NCBI GenBank assembly: GCA_964489295.1
Contig: CAZAXT010000022.1
Location: 1-7,432 of the forward strand
DNA length: 7,432 nt
Origin: QS-5-54-17 sp964489295
GTDB lineage: Bacteria > Patescibacteriota > Saccharimonadia > QS-5-54-17
Reading direction: 5' to 3'
The position numbers and the translations under genes are program-made. Below, in pieces: positions 1-5,957 of this stretch. Under the pieces are notes generated by a model, which was not told the DNA's origin, searched no databases, and was given only the letters and a program-made list of their open reading frames with translations. Numbering within the stretch: the stretch's first letter is position 1; every line of letters begins with the position of its first letter.

Positions 1-2
1 TC

Positions 3-848
3 TTACAAAAGGCTTCCAACGACCACGCGAAACGGATGCGATTCACGGACGCGGGTACGCTGCTATACGTAACCAGGCATAACGAAGTAAAACGGCTCAA
101 CGTCGGGGGCGGGAGTATCGAAACTGCCGCTGAAGTCAACGGGTACAATGTCCGGCTCGACCCTTCGGGTACGTATGCCAGCCACGTCGAAGACGGCAAA
201 ATCCGCATAACGTCCATCGAACCGGATCGGGTCGTTCGGGAACTGAACGGCTCGGTTCACACCTGGCAGGATGACTCGACCATAATGTACCTGAAGAACC
301 AAAAAGACGGTTCCATTTTCATCGAAGAAGGTCAACTGAACCGGTATCATTTCGAAACCGACAGCCGTGATCAGCTCACTCAGATAGCCGGTACGGCCAT
401 TCATCCGATCACCTCATACTCAGGGTTCGTACTGACCGCTGCCGGGGAAGAAGTAAGCGAAAATGCCAGGTTGACGCTGTATAGCGACCGGCAGGATCCG
501 GAAGTAGTGGTGTCTGATCAAGCCATCCAGAACACCAGGAGCGGGTCCAGCCTTATGCTGTTCCAGACCCGTGACACACCGACCTTGAAGCACCTTAATC
601 GGCATGGACGGGTGGAATCGACCGAGCTTGAACCGGTGAGTGACGTATACCGACCCATAGATGACGATACGATCGCGGCTGAAATTATCTATGACAATCG
701 CCGGGTTATCGCCTTGTATGACGTAACCGAAGCGGTTATAGAATCGACGCTGTCTCTTCGTGACGTCGGGGAAGTTACCGACGTTGCCGCATCCGGAGAT
801 TTCATCGCCGTTACCACGACTGACGGACTGTATGTAGGGGAGATGTGA
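3..848 (+). CDS. Probable beta-propeller (WD40/TolB-like) protein, 5' end missing
   Basis: The reading frame is open from the first complete codon in the window to TGA at 846-848, so the true start lies to the left. The ATG at 36 has no ribosome-binding site and is probably internal. The visible 281 residues are rich in short beta-strand patterns alternating with turns, for example GTLLYVTRHNEVKRLNV, then YNVRLDPSGTYASHVEDGKI, then DFIAVTTTDGLYV near the end. This is typical of bladed propellers that bind proteins or ligands. No catalytic motif is visible, and the signal peptide or membrane anchor, if any, would be in the missing part. The gene is translationally coupled to the next one: its last codons contain that gene's Shine-Dalgarno sequence. 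The pair therefore probably works together at the envelope. The fold is inferred from the pattern only and no family member is recognised. Confidence 0.72.
   Translation, partial: LQKASNDHAKRMRFTDAGTLLYVTRHNEVKRLNVGGGSIETAAEVNGYNVRLDPSGTYASHVEDGKIRITSIEPDRVVRELNGSVHTWQDDSTIMYLKNQKDGSIFIEEGQLNRYHFETDSRDQLTQIAGTAIHPITSYSGFVLTAAGEEVSENARLTLYSDRQDPEVVVSDQAIQNTRSGSSLMLFQTRDTPTLKHLNRHGRVESTELEPVSDVYRPIDDDTIAAEIIYDNRRVIALYDVTEAVIESTLSLRDVGEVTDVAASGDFIAVTTTDGLYVGEM
836..842 (+). promoter_or_regulatory. Ribosome-binding site deciding the start of the Ig-like membrane protein
   Basis: AGGGGAG lies inside the end of the preceding gene, 8 bases before ATG 851. The alternative GTG at 845 is only 2 bases from it, so ATG 851 is the better start. 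Confidence 0.6.
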
Positions 849-850
849 CT

Positions 851-1474
851 ATGTATATATCAAGAAAAACCAAGATACTTTTCGGCATAGGGATATTCAT
901 AATACTCATTGCCGCCGGTGCCGGCGTGTATCTGTTCGTCTTCCGCGACCAGGGCTTCCAGCTGATAGGTACATATCCCGGCAGCAATGTGCGCATCGAC
1001 GAACGGTCGCCGACCGTGGAGTTCGAGTTCAGCCAACCTGTTCGTCTGCCCGACAACTTCAGCGTAAACAGCGATCCATCCATCGACGCCGAAGTATACG
1101 CCCGGGACGATACGGTGTTCGTGATACCCAACCACGCGTTACTCCAACAACACGAGTATACGATTTCGACCTCGCGGATCGAGAGCCAGTCCGGAGAGAG
1201 TGTCGACGGGGTTGAATTGACATTCAGGACCGACCGAAACCAATCGCCGCGTCTGAGTTTTATCCGGAGTTTACCCGTTCACAACCCCGGCTACAGTATT
1301 ACGTATCTGGAGGATGAAGATACGTTCGTAGTCCGGATCACCGAAGTCCCGATTGACGAAAAACGCTCTCGGGCACAAAACTACTTGCAAAACAACGGCA
1401 TAGACACCACGCAAAACGATGTGAAATATGATGTACTTCGCAGTGTGGAAGATCGCGGAGCTCCAGCAGGGTAG
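851..1474 (+). CDS. Single-pass membrane protein with SbsA/Big_5-type Ig-like domain
   Basis: This is a 207-residue protein. A short basic N-terminus (ISRKTK) precedes one hydrophobic segment at about residues 9-31. With no clear cleavage site, it is likely a signal anchor that places the rest outside the cell. Residues about 37-127 match the layout of bacterial Ig-like Big_5 domains: FEFSQPV (58-64), IPNHALLQQHEYTI (92-105), and a final strand LTFRT (123-127). A second, unassigned domain follows at 132-207. It begins SFIRSLPVHNPGYSITY and includes RAQNYLQNNGID; I have an impression of similar tails in small CPR surface proteins but cannot verify it. A GTG at 845 would add two residues. The gene starts just after the beta-propeller gene and stops 3 bases from the convergent DUF721 gene. 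An envelope or surface-assembly role is an inference. Confidence 0.78.
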   Translation: MYISRKTKILFGIGIFIILIAAGAGVYLFVFRDQGFQLIGTYPGSNVRIDERSPTVEFEFSQPVRLPDNFSVNSDPSIDAEVYARDDTVFVIPNHALLQQHEYTISTSRIESQSGESVDGVELTFRTDRNQSPRLSFIRSLPVHNPGYSITYLEDEDTFVVRITEVPIDEKRSRAQNYLQNNGIDTTQNDVKYDVLRSVEDRGAPAG

Positions 1475-1477
1475 TAC

Positions 1478-1735
1478 TCACCGAATCGATATTTTGATAC
1501 CGACAATTTCATGTGTTTGAAGCCGTTCCAGTAGTTCTTCTTGCCGCAGACGGAGGTCGTTGGCCACGGTCGCGCTTGGCGTTTCTATGGTCAAGACACC
1601 GCTTTGGAGCCGCCGTGCCCGCACTTTTCCCGGGTACAACTCGTGCAACACCTCCTGGATGGCGGCCAGCGTGTCCGCACGGCCCACATCGAGCGAATCA
1701 ACCCGTTCCCGCATAATGTCATCGATCGATCGCAT
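1478..1735 (-). CDS. DUF721 / DciA-like protein, probable replicative helicase loader
   Basis: The 85-residue product has the DUF721 pattern: an N-terminal helix (RSIDDIMRERVDSL), a helix followed by ELYPGKVRARRLQSGVLTIET, and a closing amphipathic helix SATVANDLRLRQEELLERL that leads to the strand VGIKISI. In bacteria lacking DnaC-type loaders, DciA proteins bind and help load DnaB. Members are often encoded near dnaA or recF, as here. Start choice: ATG 1735 has GAGGT 5 bases upstream, whereas the in-frame TTG at 1738 would leave only 2 bases. The gene is 12 bases after recF and is almost certainly co-transcribed with it. It is short for the family and contains little beyond the core domain. 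The helicase-loader role is inferred from family and position. Confidence 0.75.
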   Translation of the reverse strand: MRSIDDIMRERVDSLDVGRADTLAAIQEVLHELYPGKVRARRLQSGVLTIETPSATVANDLRLRQEELLERLQTHEIVGIKISIR

Positions 1736-1740
1736 CAAAC

Positions 1741-1745
1741 ACCTC
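1741..1745 (-). promoter_or_regulatory. Ribosome-binding site of the DUF721 gene
   Basis: GAGGT on the - strand lies in the 12-base gap after the recF stop, 5 bases before ATG 1735. Confidence 0.6.
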
Positions 1746-1747
1746 GA

Positions 1748-2782
1748 TTATAATCTAATGGTAGCATAACCGGTTCGCAGTTGCTGCGGCGGATGGGTAG
1801 CCGTGATGATGGTTTGGGTGTCCGTAATGCGTTCCAGTAACGCGGCTTGGCGTGTCTCATCCAGTTCACTGAAAACATCATCCAGAAGCAACACGGGCTC
1901 AGATGAAGCGTAGGTGCGGATGTAGGACAGTTCGGCCAGCACGAGCGCGATGGTTGCCGTACGAACCTCACCACGCGACCCCACGTCGGCTAAGACCCGG
2001 GAATCATATAGTATGCGCACGTCGTCCCGGTGCGGGCCATAACTCGTGTTGCCGTAAGTGAAGTCGGTCTCGATCGAACCTTCCAGCTGGCGTAATAATT
2101 CATCGGGGTACGCATCCATGCCGGTTTTTGATGAGTAAGTGAGTTCGACCGTACTCTCATCCCCGGTCATGTTCCGGTATATCTCTGGTACGTGTCGGTT
2201 AAAAAACTCCATCAGTGCTTCGCGGCACCGACGGATATACTCGGCCTGTTCCACCAGCAACACATCCCAGCCGAATACGTGATCCTTGGTCGTGTTGCTG
2301 CGGCGTAAAAGACTGTTTCGTTGTTTTAGTATCCGGCGTAACTGCAGAAGCGACGTAAGGTATTGTCCGTCAGTGAAGGAAAGTATTCTATCCATGAGGT
2401 GCCGCCGATACCACGGTGAGCCGTATATCAACTGTAATCCACCCGGTTCGAACAAAACGACCGGCAAATGACCGATAAACTCCCGGGGTTTTACTTCTTG
2501 ATCGTTGTACAGTAAATGTTTTTGCTTCTGTTTCCATGCTACCGCGAGTGCATCATGATCCGGTGTTGACGCGCTTACCCGGAACCACGGCTCCTTGTCG
2601 CGAACCATTTGTTGCGGCGAACCCCGGAAACTTCTGCTCATCCCGAGTACGTATATGGCCTCCAAGATATTGGTTTTGCCGCTCCCGTTCGGACCGATGA
2701 TCACGGTCTTATCACTATCAAAACCGAATTCCCGGTCTTCGTAGGAACGAAAGTTTGTTAGTTTAAGGGTAGAAAGGGTCAT
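1748..2782 (-). CDS. recF: DNA replication and repair protein RecF
   Basis: This SMC/ABC-type ATPase helps load RecA at single-strand gaps with RecO and RecR. From ATG 2782 the product is 344 residues, slightly shorter than the usual 350-375. The N-terminus MTLSTLKLTNFRSYEDREF is the classic RecF opening. Walker A is GPNGSGKT (residues 30-37). The ABC signature region reads SRGEVRTATIALVLAEL, with SRGE where many RecFs have SQGQ. Walker B is VLLLDDVFSELD, with acidic residues at about 301-302. The TATHP strand near the C-terminus is the H-loop region. An in-frame TTG at 2818 would add 12 residues (KLKPITLTSNF) that do not fit the family, so ATG 2782 was chosen on homology. Neither start has a clear Shine-Dalgarno sequence. 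It lies 157 bases downstream of dnaN, and the gene order dnaA-dnaN-recF is conserved. Confidence 0.95.
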   Translation of the reverse strand: MTLSTLKLTNFRSYEDREFGFDSDKTVIIGPNGSGKTNILEAIYVLGMSRSFRGSPQQMVRDKEPWFRVSASTPDHDALAVAWKQKQKHLLYNDQEVKPREFIGHLPVVLFEPGGLQLIYGSPWYRRHLMDRILSFTDGQYLTSLLQLRRILKQRNSLLRRSNTTKDHVFGWDVLLVEQAEYIRRCREALMEFFNRHVPEIYRNMTGDESTVELTYSSKTGMDAYPDELLRQLEGSIETDFTYGNTSYGPHRDDVRILYDSRVLADVGSRGEVRTATIALVLAELSYIRTYASSEPVLLLDDVFSELDETRQAALLERITDTQTIITATHPPQQLRTGYATIRL

Positions 2783-2939
2783 AAAATTACTGGTTAAGGT
2801 TATAGGCTTTAGTTTCAAGTGTTAGTTTTTAATTAACGAAAAGAGTATCTTTTGTATTGCAAGAAGTAACTCTTCACACTCTCTTGTATCGACATTGTGC
2901 CTCTTTTACCCCAAAACTCTCCATCTCCTCATGCTGTAT
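2783..2939 (-). other. dnaN-recF intergenic region with a possible 20-codon ORF
   Basis: This 157-base AT-rich gap has no convincing terminator; the only hairpin, AAAAGA-TAC-TCTTTT, is weak and lacks a U tract. No clear promoter for recF is visible. One small frame on the - strand, ATG 2895 to TAA 2833, encodes MSIQESVKSYFLQYKRYSFR. It is preceded by AGAGG only 4 bases from its ATG. It could be chance, a decayed gene or a leader peptide. The S4-domain gene (yaaA) that sits between dnaN and recF in Bacillus is absent. Confidence 0.3.
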
Positions 2940-4025
2940 TTATGATCGCAGCGGCATCACGATGTGGAGGTATGAGTCGTCATCGACGGGCTGGATGAGG
3001 CATGGATTTACTTTCCCGGTTAATCCGATGTCGACCTGGTCGGAATCGATCACGCTCAAAGCGTCGGCTATATACTTTCCGTTCAACGCTACTTCCATAC
3101 CTTCACCCGATACTTCGGCCGAAATCTCGGAACTGTTTTCACCAACTTGGCTGGCTACTGACTGCATACTCAAGCTATCACGTTCCGTCTTAACGGTGAC
3201 ACTGCCGGTCGTTTCGCGGGCGAACAGGGTAGCCGCCTTGGTTATATCCTGGAGTTCGCCGGTATTTACCCGGGCTGTTGTTGGTACCTCTTCGGGGATA
3301 AGTTGCCGGTAATCAGGAAATTCACCGTCTATAACCCGGGAGACCAACTCGGTATCATCGAAACCGAAACTGATCTGATTGTCATCGATTTTCACGGTCA
3401 CTTCTTCGCCATCGCCTAAGAGTCTAAGCACCTCGGAGACAGTTCGAGCGGGCACGATAACGTTGCAAGAGGTGTCCAATTCCATAATTCGTTTTTCGGC
3501 TAAACGGTAACTGTCCGTCGATACGGCGTATAACACGCCGTCTCTGGTGTGAAGGTATACTCCGGTTAATACCGGACGGCTATCATCGCCGGAAGTGATG
3601 TGCACGACTTGGCTTAACGCGTCTTTTAAGGTTTTCGTGGCTACATTGAACTGCACATCTCCTTTGACTTCCGGAATAGAAGGAAACTCCTCCGCGCTAA
3701 TGCCATTGATCTTGGAAGAAAATCCATTACTGCTTATATGGAGCGTATTCTTTTCCGTGGATACCGACACGTTTCCGGCGGGAAGGTTATGAATGTACTC
3801 GTTAAACAGTTTGGCGGGAATGGTAATCGCTCCATTTTCTTCCACTTTACCGCCGATCCAGTGCGTGATACCCATTTCCAGATTAGTAGCGGAAAGTTGT
3901 ATCCGGTTATCTTTGGTTTGGAGCAACACGTTCGCCAAAACGGGTAAGGTATTCCGGTTGCCGATTATACGCGAAACCGTGCTAAGTCCGTGATTAAGAT
4001 TTTCCTGGGTAATACTGAGCTTCAT
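2940..4025 (-). CDS. dnaN: DNA polymerase III beta subunit (sliding clamp)
   Basis: This is the ring-shaped processivity clamp that tethers the replicative polymerase and many repair proteins to DNA. At 361 residues it is the normal length for the three-domain bacterial clamp (about 1-118, 119-240, 241-361). Recognisable landmarks are MKLSITQENLNHGLSTVSRIIGNR at the N-terminus, LPVLANVLL, the domain 2 stretch DDSRPVLTGVYLH, the STDSYRLAEKR segment, VIDGEFPDYRQLIP, and the closing HIVMPLRS, where most clamps end in MPxR(L). ATG 4025 has GAGGA 7 bases upstream. It is separated from dnaA by a 345-base region carrying a DnaA box, so it may have its own promoter in addition to read-through from dnaA. 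Confidence 0.97.
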   Translation of the reverse strand: MKLSITQENLNHGLSTVSRIIGNRNTLPVLANVLLQTKDNRIQLSATNLEMGITHWIGGKVEENGAITIPAKLFNEYIHNLPAGNVSVSTEKNTLHISSNGFSSKINGISAEEFPSIPEVKGDVQFNVATKTLKDALSQVVHITSGDDSRPVLTGVYLHTRDGVLYAVSTDSYRLAEKRIMELDTSCNVIVPARTVSEVLRLLGDGEEVTVKIDDNQISFGFDDTELVSRVIDGEFPDYRQLIPEEVPTTARVNTGELQDITKAATLFARETTGSVTVKTERDSLSMQSVASQVGENSSEISAEVSGEGMEVALNGKYIADALSVIDSDQVDIGLTGKVNPCLIQPVDDDSYLHIVMPLRS

Positions 4026-4032
4026 AATATAA

Positions 4033-4037
4033 TCCTC
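4033..4037 (-). promoter_or_regulatory. Ribosome-binding site of dnaN
   Basis: GAGGA on the - strand lies 7 bases upstream of ATG 4025. Confidence 0.65.
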
Positions 4038-4075
4038 GTTTATTTATATGTAGTTGTTATTGAGAGAGTGGAATC

Positions 4076-4084
4076 TGTGGATAA
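4076..4084 (-). promoter_or_regulatory. DnaA box, perfect consensus
   Basis: TGTGGATAA on +, that is TTATCCACA on -, is an exact match to the bacterial DnaA consensus. It lies 51 bases upstream of dnaN. Next to it is a TAATAGTAATAT run of AT-rich DNA. Confidence 0.75.
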
Positions 4085-4117
4085 TAGTAATATATTCCGC
4101 CGTGAAGCCAAAACATA

Positions 4118-4123
4118 ACTATA
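4118..4123 (-). promoter_or_regulatory. Possible -10 element for dnaN
   Basis: TATAGT on the - strand, the same hexamer as in both dnaA promoters, lies about 92 bases before the dnaN start. The -35 region 17 bases upstream (TTCCTA) is poor. A TTTTCCACC DnaA-like site (4129-4137) falls between the two elements, so DnaA could modulate it. This is a tentative call. Confidence 0.3.
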
Positions 4124-4128
4124 TTTTC

Positions 4129-4137
4129 GGTGGAAAA
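4129..4137 (-). promoter_or_regulatory. Weak DnaA-box-like site
   Basis: On - this reads TTTTCCACC, one mismatch from the TTTTCCACA variant and two from consensus. Confidence 0.3.
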
Positions 4138-4163
4138 TCATAGGAAAATACCGGGCATACTTG

Positions 4164-4181
4164 TGTAATGATGATATTACA
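4164..4181. repeat. Inverted repeat TGTAAT-6-ATTACA
   Basis: Perfect 6-base arms flank GATGAT. There is no following T tract, so it is not a terminator. The symmetry suits a dimeric regulator or may be chance in AT-rich DNA. Confidence 0.35.
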
Positions 4182-4261
4182 ACAAATACGTAATCACGGA
4201 TGATAACAGGGGTGAATTGTCTACACAAAACGTACACAAAATGTATATACCTACCCACACC

Positions 4262-4281
4262 ATTTCCACACGTTTTCCATA
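4262..4281 (+). promoter_or_regulatory. Pair of weak DnaA-box-like sites
   Basis: ATTTCCACA (4262-4270) and TTTTCCATA (4273-4281) are head-to-tail and 2 bases apart. Each is one mismatch from TTTTCCACA. CTACCCACA at 4251-4259 is weaker still. The clustering is what makes them worth noting. Confidence 0.35.
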
Positions 4282-4297
4282 CCGGTTTTGATGTCCC

Positions 4298-4319
4298 ACA
4301 CTCTACATTACAGGAGTGT
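4298..4319. repeat. Inverted repeat ACACTC-10-GAGTGT downstream of dnaA
   Basis: Perfect 6-base arms lie about 50-70 bases after the dnaA stop. No T tract follows on either strand, so it does not look like an intrinsic terminator. Confidence 0.3.
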
Positions 4320-4370
4320 TGCATATATTGAACACATAAACGATACACGGACGGTTTCACGGCTGCGTAT

Positions 4371-5720
4371 TTATGCATATAGATGTTCTTTTACTTCCTG
4401 AACGGTTTGGCGTGTCGTGGCGTTGCTCGTTACGTCGTGTTCGATTTTGTTTACGGAATGAATAGCCGTCGTGTGGTCTTTCCGGCCAACCGCTTTGGCT
4501 ATGGCCGGGAAACTCAAATGCAGCTCATTCCGTAATAAATACATAGCGATTTGCCGTGGTTCGGATATGGATTTTTCCCGGCGGGCGCTCATGATCTCGT
4601 GTGATGTGACGTTGAAGTAAGTAGCCGTTTTTTCCACCACCTGCTTTTGGGTCAGCCGGCGCCGTTTCGCCGGAGTGCCGCCCAGAACCTGATCCACCAT
4701 GGCAACTGATACCGGCTGCTCGGTCATCTCACAATGGGCTAACACCTTAGTAAGCGCGCCTTCCAGTTCCCGGACGTTGGATTGGATGTGGGTTGCCAAG
4801 TATTCGCTGACCTCGCTGGGGATGCTGGTGTTGTGTTGCTGGGCTTTGCTTTGTAGGATCGCCATCCTGGTTTCGAGATCGGGCGGCTGGATATCGGCCG
4901 TCATCCCCCATTCGAACCGGCTCCGCAAGCGTTCTTCCAGTGTAGGAATCGCGCTCGGCGGTCTGTCACTTGAAATAATGATCTGTTTATTGGCCTGGTG
5001 CAAGGCGTTAAAGGTATGGAAAAACTCTTCTTCGGTTTTTTCTTTTCCGGCGATGAACTGCATATCGTCCACGATGAGTACGTCCGCGCTCCGGTATTTA
5101 TCGGAAAAGGTTTTCTTCTGGAGCGTGCTGGCGATGAATTCCTTGGTAAATCGCTCGCTGGTTATGTACTCGATGCAAATATCAGGGTCTTTGCGGAACA
5201 TTTCATTACCGATGGCCTGGATGAGATGGGTCTTGCCTAACCCCACGCCGCTGTAAACGAACAGCGGATTATACTTTTCCCCGGGATCCTTAACAATGGC
5301 CTGGGAGGCGGCGTATGCCAATTCGTTACCGGCGCCGACCACGAAGTTATCAAAAGTGTATTTCGAACTGAGATTGGATTTATCAACCTTTGTCTTGGGG
5401 CGCACACTCCAGTCAGTTTGGCGGGACTGCTCGGCTGTCGCCTGCGGAGCCGGTTGGGTGTTTTGGAGCTGTGTTTCCTCGTGGACCGTGAACGTTATTT
5501 TCTCAGGTTCCACCCCGTTTTTGTGCAATGTTTGCTGTAGAAGTGACTGGTATTTTTTCTCCAGTTGCTGCTTGGCGAACACATTCGGAACACCGATCAC
5601 CACTTCATCGGCATCACTCTTCAAAAGCGTGGTGTTTTTAAACCATGTCGCAAAACTTGCTCGGGGTATCGTTACCTCTATTTCTCCGAGCACCGCTTGC
5701 CACAACGGATTCGACACCAT
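4371..5720 (-). CDS. dnaA: Chromosomal replication initiator DnaA
   Basis: This AAA+ protein binds DnaA boxes, melts oriC and recruits the helicase. Its 449 residues are close to B. subtilis DnaA in length. Domain I (1-80) begins NPLWQAVLGEIEVTIPRASFATWF. Domain II is a short Gln/Thr-rich linker (about 81-112). Domain III starts at SKYTFDNFVVGAGNELAYAA and has Walker A GVGLGKTH (158-165), Walker B VLIVDD (214-219), sensor I IIISSDRPP (247-255) and the arginine-finger motif RSRFEWGM (266-273). Domain IV has SEPRQIAMYL (386-395) and the DNA-binding signature GRKDHTTAIHSV (412-423), where the usual R of RDHTT is K414. ATG 5720 is preceded by AGGGAGG and gives a family-typical N-terminus. Two promoters with DnaA boxes lie upstream, suggesting autoregulation. 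Confidence 0.98.
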   Translation of the reverse strand: MVSNPLWQAVLGEIEVTIPRASFATWFKNTTLLKSDADEVVIGVPNVFAKQQLEKKYQSLLQQTLHKNGVEPEKITFTVHEETQLQNTQPAPQATAEQSRQTDWSVRPKTKVDKSNLSSKYTFDNFVVGAGNELAYAASQAIVKDPGEKYNPLFVYSGVGLGKTHLIQAIGNEMFRKDPDICIEYITSERFTKEFIASTLQKKTFSDKYRSADVLIVDDMQFIAGKEKTEEEFFHTFNALHQANKQIIISSDRPPSAIPTLEERLRSRFEWGMTADIQPPDLETRMAILQSKAQQHNTSIPSEVSEYLATHIQSNVRELEGALTKVLAHCEMTEQPVSVAMVDQVLGGTPAKRRRLTQKQVVEKTATYFNVTSHEIMSARREKSISEPRQIAMYLLRNELHLSFPAIAKAVGRKDHTTAIHSVNKIEHDVTSNATTRQTVQEVKEHLYA

Positions 5721-5723
5721 TAA

Positions 5724-5730
5724 CCTCCCT
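5724..5730 (-). promoter_or_regulatory. Ribosome-binding site of dnaA
   Basis: AGGGAGG on - is strong in sequence but unusually close, with 3 bases to ATG 5720. No later in-frame start keeps the conserved N-terminus, so the start stands. Confidence 0.6.
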
Positions 5731-5771
5731 CACGCGACGTTTTGTTTACCTCGTCTTTGCCGTGTACTCCA

Positions 5772-5800
5772 ACTATACTAGCCCACACAAAAAGTTTCCA
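5772..5800 (-). promoter_or_regulatory. dnaA promoter, proximal (P2)
   Basis: The -10 TATAGT (5772-5777) is separated by 17 bases from the -35 TGGAAA (5795-5800). The -35 lies inside a DnaA-box-like sequence (5794-5802), so DnaA binding there would be expected to occlude the promoter. It begins about 50 bases upstream of the dnaA start. Confidence 0.5.
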
Positions 5801-5802
5801 CA
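5794..5802 (+). promoter_or_regulatory. DnaA-box-like site overlapping dnaA P2
   Basis: GTTTCCACA is one mismatch from the TTTTCCACA variant. It sits within AAGTTTCCACAA, which nearly repeats AAGTTTTCCACAA at 5835-5847. Confidence 0.45.
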
Positions 5803-5807
5803 AACCC

Positions 5808-5836
5808 ACTATACAAATACGCCGAATCCAGCTCAA
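5808..5836 (-). promoter_or_regulatory. dnaA promoter, distal (P1)
   Basis: The -35 TTGAGC (5831-5836) and -10 TATAGT (5808-5813) have an ideal 17-base spacer. This is the best sigma-70-type promoter in the window. The DnaA box at 5838-5846 abuts its -35 on the upstream side. Confidence 0.6.
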
Positions 5837-5837
5837 G

Positions 5838-5846
5838 TTTTCCACA
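5838..5846 (+). promoter_or_regulatory. DnaA box adjacent to dnaA P1
   Basis: TTTTCCACA is one base from consensus TTATCCACA. It ends one base from the P1 -35 hexamer. Confidence 0.6.
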
Positions 5847-5870
5847 AGCCACACACAACACCGGTAACAT

Positions 5871-5879
5871 TGTGGATAA
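5871..5879 (-). promoter_or_regulatory. DnaA box, perfect consensus
   Basis: TGTGGATAA on + is an exact match (TTATCCACA on -), 19 bases from the AT-rich tract. Confidence 0.8.
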
Positions 5880-5891
5880 ACGCTTGTTATC

Positions 5892-5900
5892 TGTGCATAA
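5892..5900 (-). promoter_or_regulatory. DnaA box, one mismatch
   Basis: TGTGCATAA on + fits TTATNCACA on -. It has the same orientation as 5871-5879, 21 bases apart start to start (about two helical turns), and borders the AT-rich tract. It also forms the left arm of an inverted repeat. Confidence 0.65.
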
Positions 5901-5915
5901 AAACGATATTATGCA
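5894..5915. repeat. Inverted repeat TGCATAA-8-TTATGCA
   Basis: Perfect 7-base arms are separated by AAACGATA. The left arm is part of a DnaA box, and the right arm places a partial box in the opposite orientation. It sits at the edge of the candidate unwinding region. Confidence 0.45.
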
Positions 5916-5938
5916 ATTATAAAATCAGTTACATATAC
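5898..5938. other. AT-rich tract, candidate DNA unwinding element
   Basis: Only 8 of 41 bases are G or C. It directly adjoins two same-orientation DnaA boxes. I could not identify a DnaA-trio series in the expected arrangement, so the call rests on composition and position. Confidence 0.45.
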
Positions 5939-5957
5939 CCTGTTTGGTCTCTGATTG

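Larger units (their letters stand above)
4026..4370. other. dnaA-dnaN intergenic region, candidate second half of a bipartite oriC
   Basis: These 345 bases contain no credible gene. They hold one perfect DnaA box (4076-4084), several weaker ones, AT-rich stretches (4021-4060 is about 20% GC), two inverted repeats and a possible dnaN -10 box. A long dnaA-dnaN gap with DnaA boxes corresponds in position to incC of the Bacillus subtilis bipartite origin. Origin function here is inferred from position and boxes only. Confidence 0.5.

Noticed and set aside
36..38. ATG 36 as the true start of the left-hand gene
   Set aside because: The frame is open to the window edge, and no ribosome-binding site precedes this ATG, so the gene most likely begins outside.
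1513..1769. Three short + strand frames opposite the DUF721 gene
   Set aside because: They are antisense to a gene with a recognisable domain and a good ribosome-binding site, and their products are Arg/Pro-rich without motifs.
4076..4093. DnaA-trio-like TAGTAATAT run beside the DnaA box
   Set aside because: As I recall the B. subtilis arrangement, trios follow the CACA end of the box after a short GC-rich spacer. Here the run abuts the opposite (TTA) end, so the geometry does not fit.
4298..4319. Intrinsic terminator after dnaA
   Set aside because: The 6-base stem has a 10-base loop and no T tract on either strand.
4040..4378. A 112-codon frame on the - strand covering almost the whole dnaA-dnaN gap and overlapping the dnaA stop
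   Set aside because: Its product has no recognisable motif, odd Cys/Tyr/His-rich composition and no ribosome-binding site of its own, and it runs straight through DnaA boxes. It is most likely a chance open frame in non-coding DNA.
5911..5939. Second rpmH promoter with -35 ATGCAA and -10 TATACC
   Set aside because: The spacing is 17, but only 3 of 6 and 4 of 6 consensus bases match, and any AT-rich tract gives such hits.
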